From Pholis gunnellus (lineage: Eukaryota > Chordata > Actinopteri > Perciformes > Pholidae), in contig OU342808.1 of NCBI GenBank assembly GCA_910591455.2, positions 18,679,121 through 18,743,120 on the forward strand: a stretch of 64,000 nt of DNA, written 5' to 3'. Positions within the stretch are counted from its first letter, which is position 1. Each line of letters begins with the position of its first letter. Below the pieces are notes generated by a model that saw only the letters and a list, made by a program, of their open reading frames with translations, ran no database searches and was not told where the DNA came from. Shown here piece after piece: positions 23,896 through 34,459 of this stretch. Made by a program: the position numbers and the translations under genes.

Positions 23896-25568
23896 TCACA
23901 GCAGCTGCTTATCAAGTAATAACATTTCTTTCTCCATCTTCCTCATTTTAAGTGCTCTGTATGCCATCTGTTGGTCCCGGTTCTCTATCTCCTTCTTGAG
24001 GTAGCAGCAGTAAAGGGTTCTTATATCGTCTGTCTGCCTCTGCAAAAGAAATGAAACAACACATGAGCTCGTATTGTTCTTATTCGTTGTCACTACCTTA
24101 ACCCACCACTGAAACAAAACTCACCACAGCACTTCTTCCACTGATTGTAGCACAAGCTGAGTTATCCCTCTCCTGGAAGCTGTGCACATCCTACAAAAAA
24201 TAACGTCTATATGGTTAGTGTTCAAAAGCCTAAAAAAACAACCCCGTCTCCTATAAAATTACGCATTGGAACTAAACTGCACTCTCAATTAGTTTCCAGA
24301 GAAACGTTTTCTCCCAGATTATGGTTGCAGTTTGAAACTACTTATTTATAACTACTAACTACTAGTTATTTAGTTGAAGTTCAAGACCTTTATTTGTCCC
24401 AGAGGGGCGATTTGATCTGACGCACTACCAATAAAAAACAAGACACACAAGATAAAAACCACTCATAACTAACCACACATAATAAAAACACATGTAAATA
24501 GAAGAGTTAAAGGTGAATGAATGAAGTAAATAAGTTAAACCGCACATTTAGGAAACAAAAGTACACACAAGTACACTTGTGTGGAGGGACAGGGCTGCTA
24601 AAAAATGAAACATGTTCAGCAGCACTTACCCCTTCAAAATGAGTGTCACTGACGTCTGTCTCATCACTGCTCAGGCTCTCTGGTTCAGTCTTTGTTACAG
24701 GCAAGAGGAGGACAGGATGGCCGGAGACTGTATGGGCGGGGCCCAACATGGAGTTAGACAAGGGGAAATTCTTTCAAGTTTCAATCAGACTACAAGTTCA
24801 CGTACCACTAATAAATGAGCTGTCGGATCCAGTCAGTGGCTCAATACAAGCACCTCCTAGGACCTCCACTCTCAGCCTGTTGTCTTTGTGCTGCAGCACA
24901 TCCTCCTCTGCAGAAGTCAGCGACGGCGTTGCTGAATCCCCTTCATTCCTCATCACCTCGACCTGTCTTCTTTTTGCTGAATGAGCACAGACCTGAGAGG
25001 TGAAACACTACCCTGGACATTATTATGATGGAACATGTAGACTTGCACGAACAAGGTTACCTGTTTGCACTATATTTTTATGTTTGACTTTCACTTGCTG
25101 CCACGACCTTTTGTAGCCGCTGTCCGTTACCCTGGGAAGTCGTGAAAAATAATAAAAGGTTATGTGTCAGTGATGGTGAAATTATTGTAAAGTCCAAATA
25201 TTAGAGTGAGTAATATTTTAAACCAAGTTTAATTAGACACACTTATGTGAATAAATCTTCTTACGTGTTTATTTTATCAGCAATTCTCTGCCAGGCTTCT
25301 TCTCTAAGTTTAGAGGCACTGGTAGTGTTTGATTTGGCTGTCAATATCTCTTTCTCTTCTTCATACAACTTCAAGATGAGTTCCTGCTCTTTAGAGCTGA
25401 AGAAATGTGCCCTCTCCTGTTTTCTCATCATCTGGAAATCTATTAAAAAAAACACAAAAATAAAGGACCTGTAAATATACATGTTTGCGAGTCTAAATGA
25501 TTATTGTTTCAGTATATTTCATGAGATGAGATCATGAACACGGTCTCCTCACCTCTGTCTGTGTTCAT
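23896..25568 (-). CDS. Myb/SANT-like DNA-binding domain protein
   Basis: Exons: 25553-25568, 25265-25439, 25061-25131, 24806-24976, 24630-24727, 24125-24190 and 23896-24039 (741 bases, 246 residues). The N-terminal 90 residues form a three-helix Myb/SANT-like domain: FFSSKEQELILKLYEEEKEI, then REEAWQRIADKIN, then KRSWQQVKVKHKNIVQ. An acidic Ser/Thr-rich middle follows, and a charged coiled coil closes the protein (YLKKEIENRDQQMAYRALKM, then KMEKEMLLLDKQLL). This layout is typical of fish proteins related to the MSANTD group and to the Myb-like partner of Harbinger transposons. It is probably nuclear and DNA-binding. The start ATG at 25568 lies in a 16-base coding piece of the first exon and reads MNTDRDFQMM through the splice. 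No orthologue is named with confidence. Confidence 0.8.
24372..24425 (-). repeat. Retroposon 3'-tail-like fragment
   Basis: On the minus strand, gcccctctgggacaaataaa resembles the conserved 3' end of fish LINE/SINE families. The element body is not recognisable. It lies in an intron of the Myb/SANT-like gene. Confidence 0.4.
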
Positions 25569-25746
25569 TTATAATGATCCGGGTTTCGGCGTGCGATTGC
25601 TTTTCCCTTGTGACCGAGCGGGTGCGCGCAGTTATCCGAGATGTTTCAATGCTCGATTTAGTAATCAAATCGTTACCCACGGTCTTCACACGGAATAAAC
25701 CCGATCGTAATAAATAGTGCAGTTTAGTCAAGGCACGCTTCAACAT
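25553..25746 (-). other. Upstream reading frame overlapping the Myb/SANT-like start
   Basis: An ATG at 25746 opens a frame that runs 64 codons to the donor at 25553 and continues 17 codons into the next exon, overlapping the main start (25568) in another frame. Its N-terminus (MLKRALTKLHYLLRSG) is basic and amphipathic, like a mitochondrial presequence. It may be only a translation-limiting uORF. Confidence 0.4.
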
Positions 25747-25858
25747 TAATCAATAACTGTCCAAGCTACGGAAACGGATTAAACGACAACCGGTGTTGTG
25801 AAGCTAGTTATCAGCTAGCTTTGTTAACCCAGGATTTTCTAATTCGGCTTAAGGCGCG

Positions 25859-25903
25859 TTCACGTGAAAGAGGTGGAGTCTGTAACAAAGAGCGAGTCAC
25901 GTG
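25859..25903. promoter_or_regulatory. Two CACGTG E-boxes upstream of the Myb/SANT-like gene
   Basis: ttcacgtgaa (25859-25868) and gtcacgtgaa (25897-25906) lie 38 bases apart, about 110-150 bases upstream of the 5' exon. They match the core bound by USF and MiT/TFE factors. Regulation is inferred. Confidence 0.45.
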
Positions 25904-26611
25904 AAACAGGTCTACATCATGCTACTAGATATTTACCATTGTTCCACACGAGACATCTCGTCTAAATGCAATAAATAACGTTATGTGAAATAACAGATAA
26001 GTAAAACATAAGTGAAGGATATAATAGCCAGATATGTGCACATTTCACAAATGTAACTACACTGTGTTTGATGATTATTTGAATTCACTTTATTTCCAAT
26101 TTAAAGTTCAGCCTCAGCCTTTTATTTCTCCAGAATTTAACATTTATAGACAAGCTTTAATCAGTGTATGCAGCTATGTAAAAACATTTAACACTCAATT
26201 GTGAAAAGGGACATGAATTCAAAGGCTGGTAATTATGTTGCATCACTGTATGCCATTTACATTTTTAGGTGAAATGTTTCCCACCGTCGCAGGTGTGAGG
26301 GAGGGAGATGTCAATCATAGTTCGTACACGTTTTCACTCCTCAAGGCCAAATCAGCCATATGTGAACTTGCCTGTATGAATGAACAAAGGGTCAGGAGGG
26401 GCTTTAAATGCTAAATACATTAAAAGGTGCTACACACACAATTACAGCATTTCTATTGCCTCTCAAGCTGTAACCGCCACCGTACTGCAGAGCAGCAGCC
26501 GTGGGAGCCAGTGGGGCCTCCTCACATCGACAAACATGCACTAAAAGTGTGCACAGCCGGCCCGGCTATGTCAACAAAGAAACAAGAAGCTCGGATAACA
26601 CACACACACCT

Positions 26612-26800
26612 AGAGGGGGCGACTGTGGCTGAGTGGAGAGCAGGGCCGTCTCTCAAAACAGACCCCGGCCCTGGCGCCACTGATTGCATGACGATGTGTC
26701 CTTGAGCAAGACACCACAGCTGTACCTACGGTATGATAGCGTCTGACTTGTAAGTCGCTGTGGATAAAAGCATCAGCTAAATGACTGTGATGTAGAGGGA
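26612..26800 (+). mobile_element. SINE, tRNA-derived type, truncated
   Basis: Begins with a box-A-like tggctgagtggagagcag and contains tgtccttgagcaagaca, ending gtcgctgtggataaaagc atcagctaaatga. This is the standard order of a widespread teleost SINE. The box-B region is decayed. A reverse fragment of the same tail lies at 53905-53945. Flanking sequence 25910-27130 is otherwise unremarkable. Confidence 0.75.
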
Positions 26801-27340
26801 GAGCAAATTCATTCATTGCTCAGGGAGACATTACTCCAATAGATCTTTAAATAGTTCATTCTTGTTTCCTGCTATATTAAGGATCTGAATCCTGTATATT
26901 GCACCTTTAAATAGGAAGTGAGATTGGAAAGCTGTAGGTGTTTCAAATAATATGAACAATAGCTCCATTGTATTATGTTCTCAGTAAGCCATGGCAGAAT
27001 TCAACCAGCCTTCATTTATTTATTTACACCTATGTTGTTACTGCTGGGACCTCTAAAAATGTTTCCTGTGCTTAAATACATTGGAGGTGAAAAACACAAA
27101 AGAAATAAAACATGAATTGAGGTAATAATAATTACTTTATTTATGTTATTTCAGGATCAGTCTGACATGTTGCTCAATGGTCCAGAATAAAGGAACTGTT
27201 GGTTCAGGTGCCCCCTGTTGAGAGCACAGAGGTAAACACAACAAAGATGAAGAGTAAACTGTAAATAGAAGTGTGGTCCAATAACAAACGCTGAGGGAGG
27301 ACTGGTCCCCATGCCCGTTAGGAGGTCTGGAGGAAGGATT

Positions 27341-28203
27341 TTACTCATCGTGGCCCTCATAGCCGCCAGGAAGAGCATTCAAGTGTGGATTGTGGAAAAG
27401 GGATTTGTTGCCATCTCCCCAAGGGAAGCGCTGTAAAGAAAAAAAAAGAAAAAATGAATGAAACACATAATCCAGTAAAAATATAGACAACTGTGGCATT
27501 TTTTAATGTGAATAATTTATGTTGCATGAAGTCAGACCTTGTTGCGAAAGCGAAGGTGGGAGTAAGGGACAAACTCTGGCTGTTCATGGGAGTGCTGCTG
27601 CTCTTTGAGGTACATGTTCAACATGCACACCGCAACACCAGGGAGGGCAACCACAAAAGAGATGATCTTCCATGTCTTGGCTGGAAGAGACAGACAATAA
27701 TTATTAGTTTGACAACAAAAAAAAAGCAACCTGAAATCCAATCACATGAAACATTAGGGATAAATGTGCTTTTAAGGCAAAAGACACTTTAATAGGATAT
27801 ATGAAAGTGAAGTTTCATAATGTATTAACACTGCACCCACCAAATCTGACATTACTTAATGTTACACATAAATGTTGGATAGGTGACCTCACGCTACTAC
27901 CCAGAGTGTGCGCTTTACCAGAGTTAAAATGTGGAAGGCCACCAGCTTATATCTCTGGACGCTACGAGGCAGTACACTTTCTACTGTCATTGTGAGCAAA
28001 AGACAGCAATGTGTGATGCTAAATGTTTCCTGTATAACTAAAGAAAAGTCACATAATCATTTAATAACAAGTTCTTCATCAGTTCCAGCAAAATACACAT
28101 CGATGGGAAATAAATGGTAAAAGTTATTACTTACTTATTGCTTTTTGATTGAATAAATGTGCAGTTTCGTGATCATGTATTTCAAGGACATTATACCACT
28201 TAC

Positions 28204-28240
<37 letters not shown>

Positions 28241-28849
28241 CTACCTTGGTATTTAAACTTAAAACCAAGGTGACATATTCAACTTTCAGCCTTTAAAAGA
28301 TATAGGAGCATCTTACTAGATGGAGTTTTATTAATGTAATAATTATAATGAGTAATAGTAATATAATTGTATATTTAAATAGAGCTGATAGGACCATGTT
28401 GTTGCTCTTTAGCTCACAGGACACATCGTTCGTGACCCTGCTCCACTTCAAAGCCATATAAAGAACGAACTTAAGTTCATTTGAACTACATTAAGACTGC
28501 ACGAGTCACGTGGATGTTTCAATGAAGTGGCAGGTTCACATGACAACGTCTTTAGGTCAGAAAGACAATATTTTGAGCCGCTTCTTTTACGTGTTGTCGG
28601 CTCAAGGATTCAAACGCTACTGCTAATGCTAAACCAGCTAACGTTAGCTCAGCAAGGTCACTGTCAAAACATCAGAAGTTAGGTAAAAAATGAATGACAT
28701 TAAATACAAATAAAGGATTAAAATGTCGCGCTACAATCACCTGCTTGCTCGCCGTGTCCGCCAGCAGCAGCAGCGGCAGAGAGCTGACGCCGGGTCTGGG
28801 TCAAATAAGACCGTAGCAACATTTGAGAGACGCGTCCGACAGCCGCCAT
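27341..28849 (-). CDS. cox6a1: Cytochrome c oxidase subunit 6A
   Basis: Nuclear-encoded small subunit of respiratory complex IV in the inner mitochondrial membrane; it modulates activity at the dimer interface (family knowledge). Exons: 28741-28849, 27538-27680 and 27341-27430, giving 113 residues. An Arg/Ala-rich presequence (about 1-30) is followed by one membrane helix (KIISFVVALPGVAVCMLNMY) and the family signature HLRFRNKRFPWGDGNKSLFH, then NPHLNALPGGYEGHDE. The symbol cox6a1 rests on synteny with PLA2G1B and MSI1; sequence alone does not exclude the 6A2 form. Minus-strand AATAAA at 27136-27141 marks the likely 3' end. The exon 2 donor is gtctga, weaker than its neighbours. Confidence 0.95.
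28207..28235. repeat. (AT)n microsatellite in cox6a1 intron 1
   Basis: Uninterrupted AT dinucleotides. It lies in the 1.06 kb first intron, which otherwise shows nothing recognisable. Confidence 0.85.
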
Positions 28850-28855
28850 TTTCCT
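28842..28855 (-). promoter_or_regulatory. cox6a1: TISU-like initiation context of cox6a1
   Basis: The start codon is embedded in gaaaatggcggc, one base from the TISU consensus that permits initiation on very short 5' UTRs and also binds YY1. Mitochondrial-protein genes often carry it. It suggests that transcription begins within a few dozen bases upstream. Confidence 0.5.
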
Positions 28856-28859
28856 TTCT

Positions 28860-29870
28860 GAGAGGCTCGGAGACCGGAAGGAATTCATTTGATTAGAAGT
28901 GTCACGTGGAAGTCAGACAGCTCCACTAAGCCACCAAGCGGTGAGACTGTGAACTACAGCGACTCAGTAGAAAAACTCAGTTCAAGTTTGCTGTCGTTCT
29001 GCCATTAAAGGTTTAACCAATCCAAATGAATCAGTGTGTGAAGGGAAAACCACTCTTTGAATGAAATGCACCTCATAGATAAAAGATTGCAAGAAGACAT
29101 TGCTTTGTATAAAGTCACAAGTAAAACAAGTTCTACGGTATGGGGAAGCTGGTTTTCACTCACAGGAATACATAGTGGTAACTCAAACTTACAAAATCAT
29201 ACAAAACAGAACAAACTCTTATTTCCTGTTTTATTATGTAAATTGTAAATGTAAAATGTAAAACTGAATGATAGATACCTTCAAAATGGTGTGTTTAAAG
29301 TGTTTCTCTTTAAAGGGGAGGACTTTGTGTGATCTCATGATCAGAGTCCAACCTGAGAGATTCTGATAGATTCTGGTTGATGAAGGTAAGTGATTAATGT
29401 TCACTTTGTTTGCTCTTGAAATGACTTTGCAGTCATTCTTTTTATCATTTATATTAATCCATAACTGTGTAGGAATGTGCATTAATCCCTGTCGTGCATG
29501 TACAAATAACACCATAAATTATACACTAGATAGTCAGGATATCAATGAAGACAATCATTTATCATAATTTAAATTTAGCAAAACATTTAGTAGAATTAGC
29601 TGCATGTATTCAAACCCATTTGTGTATCATACAGTATATAACGGCAGAAATCCCTTTTATGTATTGAGCCGTTAATAGTTAACATATTAGGCTTGAAAAC
29701 AAACAAGGCAGATTTGGTTGACCTCTTAATTGCCAAAACTATGGACTGAATACTTTATAAACTAAGTTTTTCTATTACAAATGGAAGCAACATAGTTGGA
29801 CATATAATTTACTAACTGCATTAAAAAGTTTTTAAAAAAAAGTATTTTCCAATAGAATCTGCTCGTTTTC
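28860..29870. other. Intergenic, cox6a1 to C-type lectin
   Basis: Divergent promoters of cox6a1 (-) and the lectin (+) must lie here. No TATA box near the lectin start is clear, and no repeat family is recognised. Confidence 0.4.
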
Positions 29871-29874
29871 AGTA

Positions 29875-31163
29875 ATGGAGACTCAGTATCACGAGTTTGG
29901 GTCGACTGATAACAGCTCTGTCCTCGGAGAGCACGAAACGACGGTACAAACCGGTAAGACATGTACAGGTCTTCTAATTTTGATCCAATAATGTCAGATG
30001 TCACCTTAAACTATGAATAATTGTATGTCAGTGTGTGCAGGTATGAAGAAGACAGTGGTTTGTGTTCTCTATGGAGTCCTGGTGCTGCTGCTGTTGATTC
30101 TGCTGATGGTCATTGGGATAAAATGTACGACTTTAAATTCAGTTTTCATGTAGCCAACTCACATTCTTCGTCTTATCATGTAACCTTTTTTTGTATCTTA
30201 AAGTCTCCCAGTTAAATAAGGAAATAACTGATGTCAAACTCAACCTTGAGAGAATCAGCAATGGAGGAACAACCTCATTGTCCAGTTCAGGTCAGGAAAT
30301 AGTTTTCAGGTCTGGTTTTAATGATGTTCAGTCGATGCCCTCATTACAGCTTTTGTTTTATCGTTTCCAAATTTAAGGTTTAACACATGTGCAGGAAGTC
30401 CCCTTATCGAGACTTGACCCAGTTAGAGGTAAACACTGAATCCTTTAATATCAAATCAGAATTCACCCCCCCTCCCTAAACAAGCCGTCTTGACTTAATC
30501 CTCATCAAACCAGGAACATGTAGGGAAGGCTGGCTGTCTTTCCAGACAAGCTGCTACCTCCTATCCACCACGACCGCGACCTGGAGCAAAGCAGAGGAGC
30601 AGTGCCGAAAACACGGAGGACACTTAGTGGTTCTGAATAATGTTGTGGAACTGGTGAGGTTCAAGTTTACATCGGTTTGGCTCCATACATTTTAAATGGC
30701 GTCGTCTTTCTGCGACTGAATATAGGACTCTGATCAGGAGCACACAACCGTTCTCAGAATAAACAAAGGCCTCAAATAACCTGTTGCTACTTTTGATTCC
30801 TAGGACTACATTTCAGGAGTAGTGAATATCAAATATAGCTATTGGATTGGACTGGTGGAGCGAGAACATGAGGGACACTGGAGCTGGGTGGATGGAACGG
30901 ACTTCAATTTAACCCCAACGTAAGCTATAAGAAATAAAATAATGTTTTGGTATGTTAAATTATAAGTAGCATATTCATTATTTCTTATCCTGTCAACGCT
31001 TGTGTTCAGGTTCTGGGATGACGGTCAGCCTGACAACTGGGACTACAGAGAGAACGGAGAGGACTGTGGGCAGATTCATGCTTCTGAGAGACGCAAACGC
31101 AAGATGTGGAACGATGCAGACTGTAATCTGCTTCATCTTTACATCTGTGAGACAAGAGCGTGA
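29875..31163 (+). CDS. Type II membrane C-type lectin, galactose-type (QPD) site
   Basis: Seven exons: 29875-29953, 30041-30124, 30204-30290, 30378-30428, 30514-30653, 30804-30919 and 31010-31163 (711 bases, 236 residues). A short cytoplasmic tail with a YHEF tyrosine motif is followed by a membrane helix (VCVLYGVLVLLLLILLMVIG, about 33-52), a stalk of about 45 residues (NKEITDVKLNLERI), and one C-type lectin domain (about 101-234). The domain has six cysteines, WIGL and the three-exon structure of the CLEC4/ASGR group. The sugar-site triplet is QPD, which in this family favours galactose, and WND supplies the Ca2+ ligands. It resembles asialoglycoprotein-receptor and CD209-like proteins; no one-to-one orthologue is claimed. 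AATAAA at 31314-31319 ends the transcript. Confidence 0.88.
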
Positions 31164-31373
31164 GAGACAGTGAACCTTTACCAACACAATATAAAATAAT
31201 GGCTCAAATTAACACTGATGGAAATTATGTTTAAATATCCATTTATTCAGTTTCAGAGTCACAAAATGGATAAAAGTTGCATATACAATACACGTGTGAG
31301 GTCTTTGTTGGACAATAAAACAGAAACTGAGTACAGTTGCTTTTATTAGAGATACTCTACAAAGTGCTTCGGC

Positions 31374-32611
31374 TTACGTGCAGTGCTCACTGGGAAGGTG
31401 TTTATTTCCTTCATTATAGTCGGCCTTGGCAAAGCACATGGCTGCGTTCCTGTCACACTCGCAGATGAACTTCTCACAGGAATTGTTGTCCTCTAAATAA
31501 CAAAGACGGAAGAGCAGCAGTCGAGTGAGGGAGAAGAAAATAAAATAAATACAGGGTGAACCACACTATTTTTATCCCTCATCCACATACTGACAACTCA
31601 ATATTAAAGATGTCATTGGAAGTGTTGTTGAACGCTCACTCAGGCAGGTGAAGATCTTGTTGGCCTCGTCACACCTGTAGCTGTATACATTAGTGTAGGG
31701 GTTGTCTATGACTGGCACGCAATCGTCGTGTTGCAAGGCATCACCGTAGCACTGGTCGTGGACCTCGCAGCATCTGCAACATACAGAAAGCATAAAGGTG
31801 ATCACACCACCTTCTTTACATCATGATGAAGCAAATAACACTCAAAGATATTCAGCATACAATCACAGAAGATTAAGATTCCTGTTTCCTACAAATTTGT
31901 TTTAAAAAGAGATGTCATCACATATTTACACAGCCTCTGAAAGAACACACATTTCCAGTTTTACCTTTGTTCAAACAGAAACACAGATAAAGATGAAGAG
32001 AAGAAGACTAACAACTAAACATACAGTATATTCACATTCAAGAAGCTGGAACAAGTAAATACATTTGTGTCAAACTAAATTCAATTCACCTCCATTGTCT
32101 TGGAGTGACTGCAGGAGTCTCAGAGGACTACATTTGACAACCTTTGTACACAAAACTAAAACTGGTGCTTGCAACGACACCATTAGAAGCAAGTCAGAAA
32201 ATGTGTTTTTGTCTTATTGTGATTCAACCTTTTAAATAAGAAACAGATCAGCATTACTTGTCAAGATCATCTACAGGTGTGCCAGAGCCCCCCAGCCCAC
32301 AGTAGCAGCCATAGTCAGTGTAGTCGAATATCGGCGAGCTGTCAGGTTGAGCGCAGAGGATCATCGCACTGAACTGCAACAAATGATTTCTCTGCAACAA
32401 AGGTTTTCTCTGCAGCACTATGGGACACAATGGAGACATCTCAGACGAAGCTAGTTCCCATCTCAAAACCACCATGACATAAAAATATCCCTGATGCCGA
32501 TCAATAAGACATGCAAAGCTCTCAAAGTCATCCTGAGAGGTGTTCTACTTCCGAGTACTCACGGGCTATGTGGCTGAGCAACAGGATGAGCATGGAGTGA
32601 ATCAGACGCAT
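31374..32611 (-). CDS. pla2g1b: Group IB (pancreatic) phospholipase A2, copy 1
   Basis: Secreted Ca2+-dependent enzyme cleaving the sn-2 acyl bond of phospholipids, a digestive zymogen (family knowledge). Exons: 32563-32611, 32258-32417, 31640-31773 and 31374-31492 (462 bases, 153 residues). After a signal peptide (MRLIHSMLILLLSHIA) comes a basic propeptide (RKPLLQR), so trypsin could release the mature chain starting NHLLQF. The Ca2+ loop YGCYCGLGGSG, the active-site helix CCEVHDQCY (His-Asp pair) and CECDRNAAMCF (second Asp) are intact, and the pancreatic-loop region (VIDNPYTNVYSY) is present. The exon 2 acceptor was chosen by phase: only the tag before 32417 joins exon 1 in frame. It overlaps the lectin transcript tail to tail. 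Confidence 0.92.
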
Positions 32612-32768
32612 CTTGCAGGTGAAGATGTGGAATGTAAAGCTAAAGCCTTCTAGTCTCTCGCTATCCCACCCCAGCAGCTGCAGCTTGTGAGCAAGCGGGG
32701 CTGGGTCCAATCATTAATTAGTGCCATGGTGGAGGCTGGGAGAGCCACACAGAAGCAGAGTTCAAGCT

Positions 32769-32891
<123 letters not shown>

Positions 32892-32907
32892 TGTGTTTTT
32901 TACAACC

Positions 32908-34183
32908 GTTTTCACCTCAAGCTGACTAGTACTCCTCATGACGGGTAAACTGAATCTCAGGTGTAAAAATAGTGGAATGCCCCTTTAATAATTCTGATCT
33001 CCTTGTTGACTTGAACGTTATCCTTTTTATTTACAGCGGTGCCAACCCTTTAACAGATCTTAACACTAAGACCGGTTTGTGCATCTGAAGCTAAATTTAC
33101 CAATGCTGCCTCCTGCTGTTCAGTCTTAGAACAGCTTTTTTTCCCCTGGTAATCACAGCACACTTCTGCTCCTGATACACGCTGTCAACTGAGAAGCCGA
33201 TTTACAGCCATATTTAGTTAGCATGTAGCTAGCAGGTGCAAGTGTTCAGGGTTTCAGCGTTATAGGTGCATTGTGATGGGTGAGACAAAAAAGTAAATAT
33301 CTTTAGAGTTTGGCTCGGTGGTCACCTGTCATACAATGAAAGCACAAACACGAGAATCATCTTTGTGTCCCTTGTAGAATATACACACTTGATCATTCAC
33401 TACATTTAGGGACAAGAAGGGAATACAAGTTGTGTTCAATGTTGTTAAATAATATCAAATGACTTGCAGCAAAGTCTTCTTGTTGGTTGCTGAAGAATTT
33501 TACACAAATTATGATGTTAAAAATATGTATTTATGTAAGCTTCCAGGAAGCATCCATGTTCTGTGTTGGGCCACTGCACGTTTAACAGGAGTCTACAGCC
33601 ATGCCAGCAGCTCTGTGTGGCTGTACTTAGGCACAGCTGAGCTAAATGCTAACAGTAACAATGCTAACATGCTGTCATTTAGCAGGTAGTATTTACAAGG
33701 TTCACCATCATAGTTTTGCATGATAGCATGCTAACATTTGCTAATCAGCATTTAACACAAAGTACCGTTTAGGCTGACAGCAGGGATTTGGTCATGAACC
33801 AAAGTATTGGAAGAATTGAAATGATGACCTGATGATGGCACGAGAGGAAAAGTCATAGATCTTATCCTCTAGAGGTCTCTATGCAGCAAATATCACAGCA
33901 GTCTATCTAATAGTTGCAGCATAGCCAAATAGGTGTTAAATGCCTGAGCAGCAGGTGAACACGTTTCAATGAAAGCATAGTTTTGGTGTAAATACTCCTC
34001 TCACCTGATAAATTAACTTTAACCAGTACTGTCACAAATACAAACATGTTTCCATAGAAGCACGTGAAACACTGTGAGTGTAAATGGCTGCTTGTAAATA
34101 TCAGTGTAGTGTATTTCACTTGAGTGTATGGAGCTAATCTAGGGGTTGCTCCCACAATTAGGTGTTTTGCATATTGATGAAAT
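32908..34183 (-). repeat. Inverted segmental duplicate of msi1 intron 9-10 sequence, lacking exon 10
   Basis: From gttttcacct (32908) to tgatgaaat (34183) this is the near-identical reverse complement of 49738-51389, by eye well over 90 percent alike outside indels. It carries a short stretch not in the other copy (about 33474-33560) and lacks about 470 bases that in the other copy contain msi1 exon 10. Within both copies (here about 33590-33870) lies a dispersed teleost repeat with gctaacatttgctaatcagc. The block fills much of the space between the two phospholipase genes. Confidence 0.85.
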
Positions 34184-34356
34184 GATACTCTTGGTTTAAA
34201 GTTGTTGTAACATTCGCTGTATTTTCTTGCTATTTAATACTGATTTTAATACCGCTATATTGAAAGCATTCTTCCATCCTTAAACTCCTGTTTGCATCCC
34301 TCAAACCTTGTGTGTTACAATATGTGCTCTCCATACCTCCTGTCGTCCCCTCGGAG

Positions 34357-34459
<103 letters not shown>

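Noticed and set aside
32373..32399. ttgcag acceptors for phospholipase copy 1 exon 2
   Set aside because: Both would place exon 2 out of frame with the only good exon 1 (ending at 32563).
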